16,748 nt of DNA from Methanomassiliicoccaceae archaeon UBA537 (GTDB lineage: Archaea; Thermoplasmatota; Thermoplasmata; Methanomassiliicoccales; Methanomethylophilaceae), in assembly GCA_002504495.1 (NCBI GenBank), contig DATC01000059.1, forward strand, positions 1 to 16,748, given 5' to 3'. The notes beneath the pieces were generated by a model. That model did not search any database, was not told the origin of the DNA, and was given only the letters and a program-made list of their open reading frames with translations. Positions 13,944 to 16,748 of this stretch are shown in pieces. The position numbers and the translations under genes were made by a program. Position 1 is the first letter of the stretch, and each line of letters begins with the position of its first letter.

Positions 13944-14587
13944 CGCTCGTCGTTCGGACCGATAAGTTCGACGGAGACCTTCCTGCCGTCGATGTCGATG
14001 ACTGCCATGCGACCTTCTTTCGCAGGCCCGGGGTTGACGAACGTGGTCCCGTTCTCCTCCACGACGCCGACGGCCTCGTGGATATGCCCGGAGAGGGCGA
14101 GTATTGGATGCCATCTGTCGGCGATCGCCTTGATCGCGGGGCTTCCGACGCTCATGCCGGATGGGATCTGGTCGAGGATGCCGTAGGACGGCGCATGCGT
14201 CATCAGTATCATGCCCTCCTCGCAGTTGCCCTCGAGACCGTCCGTGATGTCGTCCTCCTCCAGTTCGAACGGGGTATGGAATATCGTGATGTTGGATCCT
14301 CCGAGGCCCACGAGCCTGTAGCCTCCGACATCCTCGGCACGGCCGTGCATATCGACTGCAACGGATGAGATCGCCTGAGGGAAGTCGAGGGGATCGCAAT
14401 TCCCCGGTATCGCGTACACCTTCGAATGGATCGAACCCAGGATGCGGGCGGCGTCGGCGCCGGTTCCGAAATCAGTGACGTCCCCCAGGCATACAACGAA
14501 CTCCGCCTTGCTGCGGTCGATCACGCGGTTGATCTTCTCGATGACCGCCTCGTTCTGATGCAGGTCCGTGAATACTAGGAATCTCAT
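13910..14587 (-). CDS. Calcineurin-like metallophosphoesterase
   Basis: The 225-residue protein shows all metal-binding motifs of the fold in order: DLH (Asp8, His10), GDVTD, PGNCD, THAPSYG and GHIHE. It belongs to the small cytosolic YfcE/MJ0936-like group, some members of which hydrolyse phosphodiesters; the natural substrate is unknown. An ATG at 14608 is in frame seven codons upstream. The ATG at 14587 is chosen because MRFLVFTDLH is the normal family N-terminus and a TATA-like box lies 26 nt before it, whereas 14608 would sit right at that box. It is followed by the overlapping SBF transporter gene. Confidence 0.88.
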   Translation of the reverse strand: MRFLVFTDLHQNEAVIEKINRVIDRSKAEFVVCLGDVTDFGTGADAARILGSIHSKVYAIPGNCDPLDFPQAISSVAVDMHGRAEDVGGYRLVGLGGSNITIFHTPFELEEDDITDGLEGNCEEGMILMTHAPSYGILDQIPSGMSVGSPAIKAIADRWHPILALSGHIHEAVGVVEENGTTFVNPGPAKEGRMAVIDIDGRKVSVELIGPNDERWPTPDSHSLL

Positions 14588-14608
14588 GCCTTCGGAATCG
14601 ACAGGCAT

Positions 14609-14617
14609 GTACTTAAC
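14609..14617 (-). promoter_or_regulatory. TATA-like box of the metallophosphoesterase gene
   Basis: Minus-strand gttaagtac is centred 26 nt upstream of the ATG at 14587 and decides that start over the one at 14608. Confidence 0.4.
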
Positions 14618-14714
14618 CTCAGATGGACAGGTTCCGACAACAGACTTCGCAAACTCTCTAACATGCTGCGACGATTGATCTCTGCCATGCTGTTGTTGTG
14701 AATTCTATACTCTG

Positions 14715-14760
14715 ACGGTAGTGTTTTCGCAACTATCACGGTAGTGTTTTCTCATCTTTT
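14715..14760. repeat. Tandem 23-bp repeat ahead of the DUF4143 ATPase gene
   Basis: acggtagtgttttc occurs exactly twice (14715-14728 and 14738-14751), 23 nt apart and head to tail. Past the 14-nt identity the second copy still matches the first at about 5 of 9 positions. A weaker partial copy may precede it (14692-14714), and ttcgcaaactctcta near 14646 resembles the repeat's second half. The 14588-14824 region holds no gene. Confidence 0.7.
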
Positions 14761-14795
14761 AGGGGAAACAATTTACAACCATCAGGGGGTAAAAA

Positions 14796-14804
14796 TCATA
14801 AATG
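14796..14804 (+). promoter_or_regulatory. TATA-like box of the DUF4143 ATPase gene
   Basis: tcataaatg is centred about 25 nt before the ATG at 14825, which has no Shine-Dalgarno. Confidence 0.4.
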
Positions 14805-14824
14805 AACCTGCATATGCGCGATTG

Positions 14825-16105
14825 ATGACGCTGACTCCCGATGGATACAGGCCCAGACTCGTAGATTCAAAAATCGAAGAGTATATGCGGATATACGGAG
14901 CAGTCAGCATCGAGGGGACGAAGAACTGCGGCAAGACGTGGACCTCGCGCAATCACTCCAACAGCATCTTCGCCCTGGATGATCCGGAAGATAACAACCG
15001 CAACTTCAGATTGGCATCGAGAGATGTGAGCTACGCACTGGACGGAGAAGAACCGCGTCTGATCGATGAATGGCAGGCTGTTCCTGCGATATGGGACGGC
15101 GTCAGGAGAAGGGTCGATGAAAAGAGGGCCAAAGGCAGATTCATCCTCTGCGGATCATCGATGCCCGCCGAAAGGAATGCGGAACCGCCCATGCACAGTG
15201 GACTCGGCAGAATCGGGACGATCAGGATGCGCACCATGTCGCTGTACGAATCGGGCGATTCCGACGGCTCGGTATCGCTCAGAGGACTCTTCGATTCGGA
15301 TTTCAGGAACACTCCCCCCAAGACCGTACGGTACGGCGATCTGGTCCGCCTCGTGATGCGGGGCGGATGGCCGAGCGTTCTGGATACTCCGTTGAACGAG
15401 GAGCTCGGAAGCATGCCGGGATACATCGACCAGCTGTGTGAACGCGACCTGCCGCGCGTGGATAAGAGCAAAAACCCCTACAGGATGAAGATGGTCATAC
15501 GCTCCCTCTCGCGCAACGAGAGCACGCTGGCGAGCACCAGCGCCATCGCCAGGGACATGAAGGAGAACGAGGACGAGGTGATCAAGGACGCCACGGTATC
15601 CGACTACATCTCGACTCTGGAGAGGATGTATCTTATCGAGAACCAGCCCTCGTACAGCTCTAACCTGAGATCGCCGGAAAGAATAGGGAAGAAGCCGAAG
15701 AGGCACCTCACCGATCCGGCCATCGCCGTATCGGCGCTCGGCTTGACATCCCGGATGCTGGACGATGATGAGGAGACCTTCGGATTCCTCTTCGAAAGCA
15801 TGTGCGAACGCGATCTCCAGATATACGCCGAAGCCAACAACGGCAATCTGTTCCACTACAACGACGGCAGACGGGAGATAGATGCGATAGTCGAGATGCC
15901 TGATAAGCGCTGGGGAGCGTTCGAAATCAAGGTCGGAACGAACAGGATCGATTCCGCGGCGGAGAACCTCATCAACGTGACCGAAAAGATGGCGGAATAC
16001 CATAGCGAACCATCGTTCCTATGCGTCCTGTGCGGAACAGAATCCGCCGCCTATCGGCGCGAGGACGGCGTATACGTCGTGCCTATAACCTCGTTGAAGA
16101 ACTGA
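14825..16105 (+). CDS. AAA_14/DUF4143 ATP-binding protein with PD-(D/E)XK-like C-terminus
   Basis: A 426-residue protein of the large prokaryotic AAA_14-DUF4143 family. Walker A is GTKNCGKT (31-38), Walker B LIDEW (79-83), and a sensor-like strand RFILCGSSMPA is at 105-115. A winged-helix-like middle (TVSDYISTLERMYLIEN, 257-273) leads into the DUF4143 domain, which ends in a nuclease-like core REIDAIVE (Asp353) and FEIKVG (Glu367, Lys369). The family is abundant and often multicopy in archaea and anaerobes; its role is unknown, and links to mobile or toxin-like elements have been suggested. The frame is open upstream to a GTG at 14744, but the ATG at 14825 begins the recognisable protein and has a TATA-like box 25 nt before it. 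A short tandem repeat lies upstream, and the flanking DNA is more A+T-rich than the rest of the window. Confidence 0.85.
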   Translation: MTLTPDGYRPRLVDSKIEEYMRIYGAVSIEGTKNCGKTWTSRNHSNSIFALDDPEDNNRNFRLASRDVSYALDGEEPRLIDEWQAVPAIWDGVRRRVDEKRAKGRFILCGSSMPAERNAEPPMHSGLGRIGTIRMRTMSLYESGDSDGSVSLRGLFDSDFRNTPPKTVRYGDLVRLVMRGGWPSVLDTPLNEELGSMPGYIDQLCERDLPRVDKSKNPYRMKMVIRSLSRNESTLASTSAIARDMKENEDEVIKDATVSDYISTLERMYLIENQPSYSSNLRSPERIGKKPKRHLTDPAIAVSALGLTSRMLDDDEETFGFLFESMCERDLQIYAEANNGNLFHYNDGRREIDAIVEMPDKRWGAFEIKVGTNRIDSAAENLINVTEKMAEYHSEPSFLCVLCGTESAAYRREDGVYVVPITSLKN

Positions 16106-16190
16106 TACCCGGACCTGATGACGACGAAGCCCCAGTCCATGCCTCCGGAGCAGGGACGACGGCAGACGTTCTCCGGATCCGAAGCGATCC

Positions 16191-16748
16191 CTAGGTCTTG
16201 GTCGAAGAGGATCGGTACAGCTTCTTCCTTATGATCATGTAGTCCAGGATGTAGAACGCGACCATGTACAGGAACAGGATCAGCACGGAGATCCACGGAA
16301 TGTCCCATCCCAGCGCACCGGCCCTTATGATCTCGGAAGAATGGGTGAGCGGAAGGACCCATACGACGTCCCCTACGACGGACGGCAGTGCGCTGACCGA
16401 GAATATGGTCCCGCACAGGAACGTCATGGGCATTATGACCAGGCTTGTGAACACGTTCATCGACGCGCTCGACTTGGCCAGAAGCCCTGCGGCCACGCCG
16501 AGCAGCGCGAACGTGACGCAGGAGAACAGCGTCATGACGATGACGGCGGGACCGATCACAAGGTCGTCGGTAAGGAACAGTCCGAGGCACAGGAGGATCA
16601 TGGAACCGAACACGCCGCGGATGAGACCCATGACGGATTTCCCGAACACTATGGCGGAGGTGTGCATCGGCGAGAGGATGAGCTCGTCGAAGCTCGTGTG
16701 GAACAGCCTCTGAATTATGAGCTTCTGGGCCGTGGATGTGAATCCGGC
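16191..16748 (-). CDS. ABC-2 type transporter permease, C-terminal part (runs off the right edge)
   Basis: 185 residues are visible, entering from the right edge. The first visible part (FHTSFDELILSPMHTSAIVFGK) is the cytosolic stretch before a membrane helix in ABC-2 permeases, and about five hydrophobic helices follow with the PMTFLCGTIFSVSALP motif (the common PxxFLSGxxFPxxxLP pattern) and LPLTHSSEIIRA. It probably pairs with an ATPase encoded outside the window to export a drug, lipid or polysaccharide. It ends with RKKLYRSSSTKT and a TAG, the only TAG stop in the window. An ATG at 16667 is internal to the domain and should not be taken as the start. Confidence 0.85.
   Translation of the reverse strand, partial: AGFTSTAQKLIIQRLFHTSFDELILSPMHTSAIVFGKSVMGLIRGVFGSMILLCLGLFLTDDLVIGPAVIVMTLFSCVTFALLGVAAGLLAKSSASMNVFTSLVIMPMTFLCGTIFSVSALPSVVGDVVWVLPLTHSSEIIRAGALGWDIPWISVLILFLYMVAFYILDYMIIRKKLYRSSSTKT

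Noticed and set aside
12700..13965. A 421-codon plus-strand frame across the CbiX-like and transporter genes
   Set aside because: It crosses two real genes, is Arg/Ser-rich and has no motif.
14744..14824. GTG start 27 codons upstream for the DUF4143 ATPase
   Set aside because: It would translate part of the repeat region into a sequence not typical of the family, whereas the ATG at 14825 has a TATA-like box at leaderless distance.
16083..16193. Pyrrolysine read-through of the ABC permease TAG
   Set aside because: The extension is low-complexity, meets another TAG and overlaps the ATPase gene end, and the visible C-terminus is already normal for the family.

Overview
This window looks like chromosomal DNA of a methanogenic archaeon, most likely a member of the Methanomassiliicoccales (Thermoplasmata). 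Archaeal markers seen directly are a GTP cyclohydrolase of the MptA type (methanopterin pathway), the start of an archaeosine-synthase radical SAM protein (RaSEA), an archaeal initiator tRNA-Met, and many genes whose ATG lies about 25-28 nt from a TATA-like box with no Shine-Dalgarno, the pattern of leaderless transcripts. Of 18 readable stop codons, 16 are TGA, one TAA and one TAG. Strong UAG avoidance fits a lineage that reads UAG as pyrrolysine, but that placement is an inference.

Layout. 1-268 (-): truncated RaSEA gene. 443-2576 (+): two-gene unit of an FAD/NAD(P)H disulfide-type reductase and a TPD-motif (CDIN1/C15orf41-like) predicted nuclease. 2615-3499 (-): mptA. 3562-4538 (+): rnhB and an SCP2-like gene, ending in a C(UUCG)G hairpin. 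4658-4735 (+): initiator tRNA-Met. 4740-5015: non-coding, holding the strong terminator of the next operon. 5016-6685 (-): amtB-glnK ammonium uptake and sensing operon. 6904-7416 (-): TPR protein. 7490-11014 (+): DUF2284 iron-sulfur protein followed by gatC-gatA-gatB with ATGA overlaps. 10935-12269 (-): MFS drug-type transporter. 12323-13042 (+): CbiX-like chelatase-family protein. 12966-14587 (-): metallophosphoesterase followed by an SBF/arsenic-resistance-type transporter. 14825-16105 (+): AAA_14/DUF4143 ATPase preceded by a short tandem repeat. 16191-16748 (-): truncated ABC-2 permease.

How it works together. Most of this is housekeeping: pterin cofactor synthesis, tRNA modification and Asn-tRNA amidation, RNA/DNA hybrid removal, initiator tRNA and ammonium assimilation. 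The gene order is compact. Two convergent pairs overlap at their 3' ends by about 80 nt, and two divergent pairs appear to share a single palindromic TATA box. The accessory-looking part is the right end (DUF4143 ATPase with repeats, ABC-2 permease).

No CRISPR array, transposase or recognised defence island is present. The items most worth a second look are the reductase/TPD-nuclease pair, the CbiX-like protein that seems to lack a metal-binding histidine, GlnK with Phe at position 51, the palindromic shared promoters, the repeat in front of the ATPase, and a possible leaderless 47-residue ORF ahead of amtB.
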